Source: an uncultured Bartonella sp.
Lineage (GTDB): Bacteria; Pseudomonadota; Alphaproteobacteria; Rhizobiales; Rhizobiaceae
Reading direction: 5' to 3'
DNA: 64,000 nucleotides
Assembly: GCA_945285915.1 (NCBI GenBank)
Contig: CALYQL010000004.1
Span: 62,001-126,000 of the forward strand
Shown one piece after another: positions 1 through 9,278 of this stretch (position 1 is the stretch's first letter; every line of letters starts with the position of its first letter). The position numbers were made by a program, and so were the translations under genes. Below the pieces are notes generated by a model. The model made no database searches. It was not told the origin of the DNA and saw only the letters and a program-made list of their open reading frames with translations.

Positions 1-80
1 CCGTATTCAATAGCCTTAAGGTTGAAGAAAGAATGTTGTTCTGCTAAACAACGGCTCAATCGATAAGGCTATGTGAAACA

Positions 81-1418
81 ATGTCAAAACTTCATAAAAC
101 TGAATTATTAAGCCCCGCTGGGACTTTAAAATCAATGCGTTATGCGTTTGCTTATGGTGCGGATGCTGTATATGCTGGTCAGCCGCGTTATAGTTTGCGC
201 GTGCGCAATAACGAATTCAACCATGAAGAAAACCTGAAAATAGGCATTGATGAAGCACATGCTCAGGGCAAAAACTTTTATGTTGTTGTCAACATCGCAC
301 CACATAATAGCAAATTAAAAAGCTTTGTTAGCGAATTAAAGCCTGTGATCGATATGAAGCCAAATGCGCTTATCATGTCTGATCCCGGACTAATCATGAT
401 GGTGCGCGAAAATTTTCCAGAAATGGACGTTCATCTATCTGTTCAATCCAACGCGGTAAATTGGGCAACAGTAAAATTCTGGCAACAAATGGGATTGACA
501 CGTGTCATCCTATCTCGTGAGCTTTCCATTAAGGAAATTGAAGAAATTCGCGAGAATGTACCGGATATCGAACTTGAAGTGTTCGTGCATGGTGCATTAT
601 GTATGGCTTATTCTGGCCGTTGTTTGTTATCTGGCTATATTAACCACCGCGATGCTAATCAGGGTACCTGCACCAATGCTTGCAGATGGAAATATGGTGT
701 TGAAGAAGGCACCGAGAACGAACTCGGTGAAATCGTCAAGCCAGGAGAAATTCTACCTCAAGAGTTGGATGCCTCAGAGGGGCAGACTACAACAACCGAT
801 AAAGTTTTTGTCTTGCATGAAGCAAACCGCCCAGAAGCAGAAATGACAGCTTTTGAAGATGAGCACGGCACCTATATTATGAATTCAAAGGATTTGCGTG
901 CTGTCCAATATGTTGAAAAGCTTATTGGTATTGGCGTCAATTCCTTAAAAATAGAAGGACGCACCAAGTCCCATTATTATGTTGCGCGAACTGCACAAGT
1001 ATATCGTAAAGCAATAGATGACGCTTTGGCTGGTCGCCCTTTTGACGATAATTTGATGGTAATATTGGAATCCCTAGCACATCGTGGTTATACGGAAGGC
1101 TTTTTACAGCGCCACAAGCATAAAGAATATCAACATTACGCTACTGGCTCGTCATTGTCTGGAAGACAGCAATTTGTAGGCGAATTTACAGGTGAAAGAG
1201 TCAATGGTTTGGCGGAAGTGGCTGTAAAAAATCGCTTTGAAGTCAATAATAAAGTTGAAATGATGACCCCACAAGGAAATATCAACTTTACTATTGAAAC
1301 ATTGAAAAACAAAAAGAACGAAGATATCTCTGTGGCACCTGGTGATGGACATATTGTCTATATTCCAATACCGGACGATGTAAATCTGCAATATGCTTTA
1401 CTTATGAAGTATGTTTAG
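81..1418 (+). CDS. trhP: tRNA 5-hydroxyuridine synthase TrhP (U32 family, YegQ-like)
   Basis: A 445-residue U32 'peptidase'-family protein, close in length to E. coli TrhP/YegQ (about 450), which makes 5-hydroxyuridine at the wobble position of tRNAs. The opening ELLSPAGTLKSMRYAFAYGA and the AVYAGQPRYSLR segment are typical of the family. A cysteine cluster (C174, C181, C197, C201) in the GALCMAYSGRC...GTCTNACRW region matches the expected iron-sulfur site. The larger U32 relative RlhA is ruled out by length. In E. coli the hydroxyl source is a prephenate-derived pathway; that comes from family knowledge. It stands alone, convergent with the next gene, with a hairpin between them. The N-terminal start is the first ATG and is well placed. 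Confidence 0.9.
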   Translation: MSKLHKTELLSPAGTLKSMRYAFAYGADAVYAGQPRYSLRVRNNEFNHEENLKIGIDEAHAQGKNFYVVVNIAPHNSKLKSFVSELKPVIDMKPNALIMSDPGLIMMVRENFPEMDVHLSVQSNAVNWATVKFWQQMGLTRVILSRELSIKEIEEIRENVPDIELEVFVHGALCMAYSGRCLLSGYINHRDANQGTCTNACRWKYGVEEGTENELGEIVKPGEILPQELDASEGQTTTTDKVFVLHEANRPEAEMTAFEDEHGTYIMNSKDLRAVQYVEKLIGIGVNSLKIEGRTKSHYYVARTAQVYRKAIDDALAGRPFDDNLMVILESLAHRGYTEGFLQRHKHKEYQHYATGSSLSGRQQFVGEFTGERVNGLAEVAVKNRFEVNNKVEMMTPQGNINFTIETLKNKKNEDISVAPGDGHIVYIPIPDDVNLQYALLMKYV

Positions 1419-1441
1419 TTTTTTTTAAATAGAAACTAGAG

Positions 1442-1502
1442 GTCTTGGAGCTATACTTTATACAAATATTGTTCCAAGACTATATTTATCTTATTATTTT
1501 TC
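1442..1502. terminator. Hairpin between convergent genes
   Basis: GTCTTGGA (1442-1449) and TCCAAGAC (1473-1480) are a perfect 8-bp inverted repeat with a 23-nt loop, followed on the plus strand by a T-rich tract (ttatttttcttc). It lies between the convergent trhP and MFS genes, so it probably ends trhP transcription. The long loop lowers confidence. Confidence 0.45.
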
Positions 1503-1554
1503 TTCTGATAAGCACGATATATTTTATTTAAATATCTCAATGGATTATTTTTAA

Positions 1555-2742
1555 TTAATTCAGCTTTCTGCCTGTCACGCGTGTAAAAAGCGTGAAACTA
1601 ATCATCATCAAAAATATGGCACATAGAAAAGCGAGAGAAGAACTCACGAATACACCTTCAATGCCATTATGATCGTATATGGAACCCCCAATTGCAGCCG
1701 CCATACCAATCGAAAACTGAATAGCAGCAACAGATAAGCCGCCGATCATCTCTGATTTATCGGCCAAGGTTCTCACAATCCATGTCGACCACCCTACTGG
1801 TATAAAACCAAACATAAATCCCCATAAAATGACGAGTATCTGACTGAGCCATGAGTTCTCAAAATATAAAATAAACGTCACGGAAAATATCAGTAAAATT
1901 ATATGAACTAGGATCATCGTATTTCTATACGTTTCTTTCATAAAGATACCTGCAACGACAGTGCCAAGACAATTCGCAATACCAAATAGCAAAAGCAGAA
2001 TAGATAACCTGGTTGCCGATAGTGCCAATGTATGTTCCAAGAACGGTCGCAAATATGTAAAAAAGAAATGGTATCCCGCAAAACTAAAAATAGTTGCCGC
2101 TATTCCTATGGCGATCCATGGCTCCTTCAAGAGCCCAAACATGTTTTTGAAACTTGTTTCCTTCTGTGGTGGCAGTGATGGCAATGATATAATTTGCCAA
2201 ATAAAGGAAAATACAGCCAGAATAGCAGACGCGTAAAATACGTTTCTCCATCCAATAAAATACCCTAGATAACTTGCAAGTGGCAATGATATAATCGTCG
2301 CGAAGGAAACACCCGCATATACGATGCTTAAAGCACGCGTAATATCTTTTGCTGGCACAAGCTTAATCGTCACGGCCGATGCCATAGACCAAAAGCCGCC
2401 AACACAAAATCCTAATAGACCTCTACCAATCAATAAAATGAAATAGTTGGGCGCCATTGCCACCAATACATCAGACACGATTAGCAACAAGGAAAGAGCC
2501 AATAAAACCATTCGTCTGTCAAACATTTTGGTAGCAGGAACCAGTAATAGACTGGAAATTACTGAACATATGCCGACAGCTGTCACTGTCTGACCTGCCA
2601 TCCCTTCAGAAATCTGTAGTGTCGACGCTATAGGCGTTAATAGACTAACTGGAATAAATTCAGCTGCAATCAGGCTGGTAACGCCCGCAAATAGAGAAAA
2701 AACAGCAGACCAATGAGCGACACTTGTTTCTATATTTTTCAT
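1555..2742 (-). CDS. MFS efflux transporter, NepI-like (purine ribonucleoside exporter family)
   Basis: A 395-residue major facilitator protein of the DHA1 drug/metabolite exporter group with about 12 hydrophobic segments. Several stretches match the E. coli NepI pattern: WSAVFS near residue 11, EFIPVSLLTPIA..LQISEGMAGQ in helix 2, GWRNVFYASA, SLPSLPP, FTYLRP and PVGWSTWIVR..AD. NepI exports inosine and related ribonucleosides; related pumps export sugars (SotB) or drugs, so the substrate here is inferred. It is transcribed alone, with an inverted repeat about 65-90 bp upstream of its start that could be an operator. It borders the AT-rich accessory stretch. Confidence 0.8.
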   Translation of the reverse strand: MKNIETSVAHWSAVFSLFAGVTSLIAAEFIPVSLLTPIASTLQISEGMAGQTVTAVGICSVISSLLLVPATKMFDRRMVLLALSLLLIVSDVLVAMAPNYFILLIGRGLLGFCVGGFWSMASAVTIKLVPAKDITRALSIVYAGVSFATIISLPLASYLGYFIGWRNVFYASAILAVFSFIWQIISLPSLPPQKETSFKNMFGLLKEPWIAIGIAATIFSFAGYHFFFTYLRPFLEHTLALSATRLSILLLLFGIANCLGTVVAGIFMKETYRNTMILVHIILLIFSVTFILYFENSWLSQILVILWGFMFGFIPVGWSTWIVRTLADKSEMIGGLSVAAIQFSIGMAAAIGGSIYDHNGIEGVFVSSSLAFLCAIFLMMISFTLFTRVTGRKLN

Positions 2743-3146
2743 TTATCTTTTTACCTGCAAATGCTTGAAATATGACTCCAATAGAAAAGCATCACGTTAT
2801 CTAGACTGTCTAATTGCTAGTAGTTAGACAATCGCTTTGACACTGTTCTTTATTGAATAAATTGTCGGCAGGTCTTTTAACGGTTAAATATCTGATATTC
2901 TAATTCATTGTTCTCATAAACTATATGAACCATGCTAATAATTAAGGCGGATTTTTAAGTTATCAGCGCCAAAATAATAAAATCAAAAAGTAGGCACTTT
3001 AGCGGTCACAGCTGACTATCTTATTTACCAATTTTTGCTTTTTTACAGTTTAAAATTATTTCACGCTGACTTAATGAAATAGAATAGGATATACTTGAAA
3101 AGATAACATCTGAATCTCTTTTTCCAACCAAGTGGAATATGTCCGA
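2743..3146. other. Intergenic spacer, AT-rich
   Basis: About 400 bases between the divergent NepI-like and DUF5655 genes. It holds the inverted repeat at 2807-2830 and otherwise only AT-rich sequence; no RNA gene or open frame of note is seen. Confidence 0.6.
2807..2830. promoter_or_regulatory. Inverted repeat, possible operator of the NepI-like gene
   Basis: TGTCTAA, a 10-nt spacer and TTAGACA form a perfect dyad 65-88 bp upstream of the transporter start. Size and position suit a TetR/MarR-type repressor site, but no such regulator gene is adjacent, so the role is inferred. Confidence 0.35.
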
Positions 3147-4055
3147 ATGCAACTCTTTAATATTAAGCATGATAAATTGAATAGTATCGATGAGCAGCCA
3201 TTCAAATTAGAAAAAGACATTCAAAACTTATTTGAAAAAAATTTACAGACAATCAGCAATTTAAAGTTCGTTAAATCAGAATTTGCCGTCAAGGATTATC
3301 GCATTGATACCTTAGCATATGATACGGAAGCCAATGCTTTTGTTATTATAGAATATAAAAAAGGTAGCAACTTAAGTGTTATAGATCAGGGCGTTACCTA
3401 TTTAAATTTAATGTTGGAGTATAAAGCCAATTTCATTATTGAATATAATGAATCATGCAAAGAAAATTTGAAACGCAATCAAATAGATTGGTCACAAAGC
3501 AGAATTATTTTTGTAGCACCTGCGTTTACTGAGTATCAAAAACAGTCCACCAACTTCAAAGATTTGCCTATAGAGCTATGGGAAATAAAGAAATTTGAAA
3601 ACAATCTTATTTCTATTAATCCTGTAAAGAAGTCAAAATCAGCACCAACAATCAGCAATGTACAAAAAAATAAGAATTCAACATTAGCAAAAGTCACGCG
3701 AGAAATTGTTGTATACGATGAAGCCTATCATCTAAAAGATCATTCCGATGATGTTTTAGAACTTTATGATAGCTTTAAAAATGCTATCTTGACTCTATCT
3801 CCTGACTTAGAAATAACCCCTCAAAAATTATATATAGCCTTCAAGCGTGGTAGAAATAATATTGTTTCAATCCATCTACAAAATAAATCATTAAAGATTT
3901 GGATCAATGCCAAAAAAGGCTTTCTTGATGACCCTAAAAACATAACCAAAGACGTATCTCAATTAGGGCATTGGGGAACAGGTGATTATGAAATAATTGT
4001 TAGCGATAGCAAATATTTAGAATATATTATGAGTTTAATAAAACAGTTATTTTAA
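3147..4055 (+). CDS. DUF5655-type protein with N-terminal PD-(D/E)XK nuclease-like domain
   Basis: About 302 residues from the chosen ATG. The frame also opens at a GTG at 3132, but family members start close to the MQLFNIKHDKL motif, so 3147 is preferred. Residues 1-100 have the layout of NucS/DUF91-like PD-(D/E)XK domains: D54 (RIDTLAYD), then E69-x-K71 in VIIEYKK and a helix with Q81. The C-terminal part (about 185-302, with KLYIAFKR and a GHWGTGDYEI-type ending) resembles the DUF5655 module that closes many 'predicted transport protein' entries. A linker rich in K/S/N joins them. Such proteins are scattered among bacteria, often near defence or mobile genes. Nuclease activity is inferred from the motif. 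No partner methylase or helicase is nearby, and codon use looks AT-rich against the neighbours. Confidence 0.7.
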   Translation: MQLFNIKHDKLNSIDEQPFKLEKDIQNLFEKNLQTISNLKFVKSEFAVKDYRIDTLAYDTEANAFVIIEYKKGSNLSVIDQGVTYLNLMLEYKANFIIEYNESCKENLKRNQIDWSQSRIIFVAPAFTEYQKQSTNFKDLPIELWEIKKFENNLISINPVKKSKSAPTISNVQKNKNSTLAKVTREIVVYDEAYHLKDHSDDVLELYDSFKNAILTLSPDLEITPQKLYIAFKRGRNNIVSIHLQNKSLKIWINAKKGFLDDPKNITKDVSQLGHWGTGDYEIIVSDSKYLEYIMSLIKQLF

Positions 4056-4918
4056 TACGATATTTTTTATTTATTCTACATATTCAACGATATTCGTGAC
4101 CTAAAAAAGCAGTTCATCTCTTTCAAAATGGATAGCCCCAGAAGCTAAGGTATTTTCTGAAATTACGAATGCTATGTAACATAGATCATTCAAAATAGTA
4201 GGTAATTTCATTTACGAAATGAAGACCCCATATAACAGTTATAATGATAATGACTGAGAATAACTTAAGCTAGAAATAAAAAAAATCGAAGAACAATCTA
4301 AATTTCACTTGCCAGTGAAGAATTGAGAATACTAAAATTCCCACTGAAAAAGGCTTAAACCCAATCTTTATGAACAGAAGAATTAAGTTCATATTCACCA
4401 TCAATACCATTCATCCGATTTGAGACCTGACTAATGGCGTTAATAAAACTGGCAGGAAACTCCATTGTTTACATATCGCTATCCATTCAATCCGAAGATA
4501 GGAAACATATCCAAAAAAACTATACTTACCAAAGCACGCTACCTTAAAAATTTAAGTCGAAGATAACGCGAACTTAATTTTCTACTTCTTAAATTTTGCC
4601 TCTTCATAACAAGCTTGGCCATTTTCTTTTAGCTAATTCGTACCCACTCAGAATTGTAAAACAGAATGAAATTATATCTGAAAACTCGGCTTAGTAATCG
4701 TCACTATGTTTGTCTATCATTAACTATTTAAATGCAGAGATAGGCATAGTTACTTATCACGTTCAATAACTAGTACCAACTCTTACGATACCGTTTTAAT
4801 ATTACAACTAACGAAAACCGACTTTGAAATCTCTATTTTCTGTTCCATTTCCAAAACTAGGAATATCTAATAAACGTATATTCAGAGTAAACGAATAAGA
4901 GCAAAGGTTTATTGAGTT
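4056..4918. other. Long AT-rich spacer without a supported gene
   Basis: About 860 bases with no convincing gene. One 36-codon minus-strand frame (4355-4465, starting MEFPASFINAISQ) reads like protein but has no visible ribosome-binding site. No tRNA, IS end or att repeat could be confirmed. Confidence 0.5.
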
Positions 4919-5839
4919 ATGAATATTGGGCTATCAGATTTTTTAGCTAATGCTACACCAATTGCTACTATAGTCAGTATGTTTTTTGCTGGATTCGGCT
5001 TTTTATATAATAAAAAACAAAATAAAATTGCAGAAGCGAGTCACATCAATGATTACCGTTCTAAACTAACCCAACACCATTCGGTTTATAAAAAAAACCT
5101 TGAGGAAATAGATAAAAAGCATCGTAGTGAACTTAATGAATTAAAAGAGTTAGCTGGAACAACATTAAAAAACATAATTCTTATTTTCGATAAATATGAT
5201 ACCAAAAACCTTTCAAATAAACTTTTAAGACATTTACTTAATGAAAGTTCTGAAATGGTTTTTCTCACATTTCAAGGTCAGTTAGGCTGGCAAAGATCAG
5301 AAAATATATCTTGGAGACTACATAATATATCTTTCATTGAAGATCAATTAGATCCGAGTGAACAACTTTTTGGACGTGATTTTAGAAGAGTTATAAAAGA
5401 ACAATATATGTTAAATCGAAATAGATATTTAGAAGAGGATTTAATTAAGGATATTTATTTTTGCGACCTAGTGTCAGAGATGAAATCAAGAATTTCATGG
5501 CCTAAAATACAGTTTCTAACAAACGATCTAGAAAGAGAAATACACTCTTTTATTCAATTACATAGTAGTCTAAAATTTGGTTTTTCTGAAAGCAGTAATC
5601 AACTTGAGGAATTAATTAATCGAGGAAATAAAGAACTCTTTCAACTAAAAGAGTCTTACCAGCTTTTTAAAGACATCAAAAAAAAACAAACAACGTTAAA
5701 TACACTAAGCCATTTAAATTTTCCTGATAAAATTGATAAAACCATTTATGGAAAATCCACTTTCTTCATTTCTCAAAATATTTATATATGCACCTTACTT
5801 CATGCAATTCACTGTTTAGATGCATGGGGATGGGAATAA
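4919..5839 (+). CDS. Unrecognised membrane-anchored protein, 306 aa
   Basis: I do not recognise the family. The protein has one N-terminal membrane helix (about residues 12-32, TPIATIVSMFFAGFGFLY) followed by a basic KKQNK stretch, which suggests that the bulk faces the cytoplasm. Residues 45-80 are charged and heptad-like (coiled coil), and the rest is mostly helical and rich in K, E, N and L. A weak AAGG lies upstream of the ATG. The gene sits alone in the AT-rich stretch between the DUF5655 gene and another single-helix protein of the same orientation and general plan. That architecture is seen in some phage-defence effectors, but nothing in the sequence proves such a role. Confidence 0.6.
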   Translation: MNIGLSDFLANATPIATIVSMFFAGFGFLYNKKQNKIAEASHINDYRSKLTQHHSVYKKNLEEIDKKHRSELNELKELAGTTLKNIILIFDKYDTKNLSNKLLRHLLNESSEMVFLTFQGQLGWQRSENISWRLHNISFIEDQLDPSEQLFGRDFRRVIKEQYMLNRNRYLEEDLIKDIYFCDLVSEMKSRISWPKIQFLTNDLEREIHSFIQLHSSLKFGFSESSNQLEELINRGNKELFQLKESYQLFKDIKKKQTTLNTLSHLNFPDKIDKTIYGKSTFFISQNIYICTLLHAIHCLDAWGWE

Positions 5840-6370
5840 AAGAAAAGATATAAAAACATCAAGAAAAATATCACTTCTATTTTATTTAGGGATAATTAGG
5901 AGTATTATAAATGATATAATTTTTCATTACAAACAACAGAAAATTTACAACTTTTTATTTGATTTTTATTATAAATATTAGCTATTATGATGTCCTCGGT
6001 CAGAGGCAAAGCAACTGACAAATCCCCGATAACGCTTCATGAGCTTAGAACACGTTGGAAGCGTAACTCCCCAAAAAAACAGCACTTCAGACAGTATTAA
6101 TTATTTATCCCAAATAGAAAGCATTTTAACTAAATCGACCGTCCATCATCGCCACGGTATAAAAACACAAAAATATAAAAATATCTAGCTGTCGTTTTGG
6201 CATAGGAAACATATGTCAATAAACACTATAGGTCGGAAGAAATAAAATGGTTCACATGCTAGTTAATAAGTTGGATTATGTCTAAGACACCTAAATGAAC
6301 TTTATTTATAATTCAATTTTAATGTATATTTGTGTTCAAATGGCTATAATTTAAATAAGAGATAAGCATC
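5840..6370. other. AT-rich spacer without a supported gene
   Basis: About 530 bases. A more balanced-composition patch at roughly 5990-6100 stands out from AT-rich flanks and may be a leftover of another sequence; I could not assign it to any gene, RNA or IS. Nothing else is evident. Confidence 0.4.
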
Positions 6371-7027
6371 ATGACTTTTTTGACTGGAATTAGTGATTTT
6401 TTAAATAGCTTTCCTCAATGGTTATCGTCAGTTATCACGGCTATGATTGGTGCATTTGTTGGTGGCTGGTTTACGCTTAAAGGAGTTGATCGCGAGGCCA
6501 AAATTACTCGCGCAGAAACTGAAAAGACCGCCCTTGAGCTGAAGTTATCTGTATTGAAAGGAATTAAAGGCGAGATTTCTACCTTCATGAACCTATATGA
6601 TAAAAGAATAAAAGATCATATTGATAGCATTGCGCCAGGAAAAATGCTCAATATTATTTTCTTTATTGGAGATGATAATTTTACTTTCTATGAACAAAAC
6701 GCAAAAATTATTGCAAAATTGGATGACGCTGCACGAGATTCAATAATTAATGTTTACACATATGCTCGTTCACTGATAGAGTCTTTTAGATTGAACAACC
6801 AGCGTGTTAAAGACTGCGAGAAAATCCTTTTTGACATGGCTGATAATAATAAAAATCAATCTATGTATGAAAGGTTATATGCTGACAAATCCGAAGAAAT
6901 GGTGGATTATGCGCAAGCAATAAAAAGTGTTGATGCCGAACTCAGGGACGCTATCAATGAGGGATTTGAGGTTATTAATCGAGAAATAGCAGAGCTACAA
7001 GTAAAATTAAAAGATTTATATTTATAA
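6371..7027 (+). CDS. Unrecognised membrane-anchored coiled-coil protein, 218 aa
   Basis: Family not recognised. Residues 17-36 (LSSVITAMIGAFVGGWFTLK) form one membrane helix with a glycine-rich face, followed by a positively charged stretch and a long helical, coiled-coil-prone region (about 37-60 and 125-218, rich in E, K, A and D). The plan matches a helical hairpin tethered to the inner membrane with a cytosolic C-terminus. An AGAGA about 9 bases upstream of the ATG serves as ribosome-binding site. It has the same orientation and anchor plan as the gene at 4919, about 530 bases upstream, but no sequence similarity is visible by eye. Function unknown. Confidence 0.6.
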   Translation: MTFLTGISDFLNSFPQWLSSVITAMIGAFVGGWFTLKGVDREAKITRAETEKTALELKLSVLKGIKGEISTFMNLYDKRIKDHIDSIAPGKMLNIIFFIGDDNFTFYEQNAKIIAKLDDAARDSIINVYTYARSLIESFRLNNQRVKDCEKILFDMADNNKNQSMYERLYADKSEEMVDYAQAIKSVDAELRDAINEGFEVINREIAELQVKLKDLYL

Positions 7028-7539
7028 GGATTATTTCTTTTCCTTGCTACAAAATGTCTGCCATTTTTCGTAATGTATTGATAACAAATTATTAAATATT
7101 AGCGAAACACATCACAAATTCTGTTAGTTATCTAAATAAACAAATAATATTTTTTACAACAATTCATGAACTTTAACTATTACCTGTTGAAAATTTTATT
7201 TTATTACATCTCAAATTTCTGCTTGGTAATAAAGCACCGTAAATATGTTAGCAATCGCTTCGGCAACTTGCGAGATCTCGCGTGTGGCATCTTGATTTAG
7301 TCTTCTTAAAATAAACGGTTACTTATTTTCAATACCATGAATGGATTAAAAACTATCGTAAGATATCCTTATTGTTCATGGCATCTACTTGCGATAATAC
7401 CGACTTAGTACCACATTTAACTTGTGCTGGATGTTGCAAACAGGTACCAGCTTAGCTAGCATTAAAGAAAAAAGCCTACTTTTACGTGGGGGCAGATAAC
7501 GATTTTGCTATTCAATGCCAGATAACTCTTATTAGAGAA
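7028..7539. other. Spacer downstream of guaA with possible gene remnants
   Basis: About 510 bases. On the minus strand a 35-codon open stretch (7211-7318) reads RRLNQDATREISQVAEA in its middle and looks like coding sequence without a start; it may be a decayed gene. A weak hairpin with a T-run follows guaA at about 7468-7493. No integrase or tRNA is present. Confidence 0.4.
7468..7493 (-). terminator. Possible guaA terminator
   Basis: On the minus strand GCCCCCAC-GTAAAA-GTAGGC is followed by six T and lies about 47 bases past the guaA stop. The stem is imperfect, so this is a weak call. Confidence 0.35.
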
Positions 7540-9099
7540 TTATTCCCACTCAATTGTTCCGGGTGGTTTTGACGTAATATCATAGACAACTCTATTGATA
7601 CCCCGTACTTCGTTAATAATGCGATTGGCGGCATGCGCAAGAAATTCCATATCATAATGATAGAAATCAGCTGTCATTCCATCAACTGAAGTCACAGCAC
7701 GTAAAGCGCAGACAAATTCGTATGTCCGGCCATCCCCCATCACGCCAACAGTTTGCACTGGTAGCAACACTGCAAAAGCCTGCCAAATTTTATCGTATAG
7801 GCCAGCTTTACGAATTTCATCGAGATAAACAGCGTCGGCTTCACGTAAGATTTCCAATTTTTCACGCGTAACCCCACCAGGTAAACGAATTGCCAATCCT
7901 GGTCCCGGAAAAGGATGTCGGCCAATAAATTGTTCTGGCAAACCAAGTTCACGGCCTAAGGCACGGACTTCGTCCTTAAACAGTTCCCGCAATGGTTCAA
8001 CCAGTTTCATATTCATACGTTCCGGTAAACCACCGACATTGTGGTGACTTTTAATGGTAACAGATGGTCCACCTGAAAATGAAACACTTTCAATCACGTC
8101 AGGATAGAGTGTTCCTTGTGCCAAAAATTCTGCACCGCCAAGTTTTTTAGCCTCTTTTTCAAAGACTTCGATAAACAGACGACCAATAATCTTTCTTTTT
8201 TGCTCAGGATCGCTGACACCTTCTAAAGCGCTAATGAACAAATCTGACGCATCAACATGAACCAATGGTATATTATATGTTTCGCGAAACATGGTAACGA
8301 CTTCTTGCGCTTCGTTTTTACGCATTAGCCCATGATCGACCAGAATACATGTTAATTGCGACCCGATAGCCTGATGGATTAAAACTGCTGCAACAGAAGA
8401 GTCCACGCCACCGGATAGGCCACAAATCACCCGTCCCGTACCAACCTGCCGTTTAATTGATGCAATTGCTTGTTCGCGATAGGTTTTCATTGACCAATCG
8501 CCTTTGATACCGGCGATATTGTGTACAAAATTTTGTAAAAGCTTGGCACCGTCTAATGTATGCACCACTTCCGGATGAAATTGCACAGCGTAAAAACGCC
8601 GTTTTTCATCGGCAATCGCGGCGTATGGAGCACCTTTTGATGTTCCAATTACCTGAAAACCTTCTGGTAGAGCTGTTACCCGATCGCCATGGCTCATCCA
8701 TACTTGATGTTGACTGCCTTTTTCCCAAACGCCTTTAAACAGCTCACTATCCTGCTCGACAGTTAAAAAAGCACGCCCAAACTCACGATCGTGACCAGAT
8801 TCTACCTTACCACCAAGCTGGGCACACATTGTTTGCTCGCCGTAACAAATACCCAAAATAGGTATGCCGCTTTCAAAAATAACCTGCGGCGCACGAGGTG
8901 AACCGATATCAACCGTAGAGTGTGGACTTCCTGAAAGGATAACCGCTTTAGGCTTCATGCGGTTGAAAGCCTCTTCCGCAGACTGAAAAGGCACGATTTC
9001 AGAATAGACACCAGCTTCACGCACACGCCGCGCAATGAGCTGCGTTACCTGAGAACCAAAGTCAATAATCAAAATAGTATCGGGATGTTGTGTACTCAT
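7540..9099 (-). CDS. guaA: GMP synthase (glutamine-hydrolysing)
   Basis: A 519-residue full-length GMP synthase that converts XMP to GMP using glutamine and ATP, the last step of guanine nucleotide synthesis after IMP dehydrogenase (guaB at 26936). The N-terminal class I glutamine amidotransferase has nucleophile C85 (GICYGEQ) with H175 and E177 (FHPEV). The ATP-pyrophosphatase domain has the P-loop SGGVDSS at 229-235. The C-terminal dimerisation domain ends in the usual [13 protein letters not shown] lies 6-7 bases before the ATG. The 3' end of guaA is a known integration site for genomic islands in several bacteria, and an AT-rich stretch of unusual genes lies just past it, but no integrase or clear attachment repeat is seen here. 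Confidence 0.97.
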   Translation of the reverse strand: MSTQHPDTILIIDFGSQVTQLIARRVREAGVYSEIVPFQSAEEAFNRMKPKAVILSGSPHSTVDIGSPRAPQVIFESGIPILGICYGEQTMCAQLGGKVESGHDREFGRAFLTVEQDSELFKGVWEKGSQHQVWMSHGDRVTALPEGFQVIGTSKGAPYAAIADEKRRFYAVQFHPEVVHTLDGAKLLQNFVHNIAGIKGDWSMKTYREQAIASIKRQVGTGRVICGLSGGVDSSVAAVLIHQAIGSQLTCILVDHGLMRKNEAQEVVTMFRETYNIPLVHVDASDLFISALEGVSDPEQKRKIIGRLFIEVFEKEAKKLGGAEFLAQGTLYPDVIESVSFSGGPSVTIKSHHNVGGLPERMNMKLVEPLRELFKDEVRALGRELGLPEQFIGRHPFPGPGLAIRLPGGVTREKLEILREADAVYLDEIRKAGLYDKIWQAFAVLLPVQTVGVMGDGRTYEFVCALRAVTSVDGMTADFYHYDMEFLAHAANRIINEVRGINRVVYDITSKPPGTIEWE

Positions 9100-9278
9100 A
9101 GGAAGCCCTTAAAGACTCTTGTTCACGATTGCAATCAGTCTATGTGTCTAAATTAGATTTTTTACCATATTATGTCACACTCATAGTATCTTTTTCAAAA
9201 TCTTTTAAGCGATGACAGACTATGGCATTCTTGCCAATATAATCTTGTTGCAGTTTTACACTGCCAATCAAAATTAGG

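Noticed and set aside
1152-1391. Minus-strand frame inside trhP
   Set aside because: Shadow of the coding strand with no ribosome-binding site; similar antisense frames throughout the window were dropped for the same reason.
4336-4351. Short match (attcccactgaa) to the guaA 3' end (attcccactcaa), as an island attachment repeat
   Set aside because: Only about 11 of 12 bases agree and the match does not extend; such a match is expected by chance, and there is no integrase.
5990-6100. Balanced-composition patch as an IS or tRNA remnant
   Set aside because: No inverted ends, no transposase-like reading in six frames, and no cloverleaf could be drawn.
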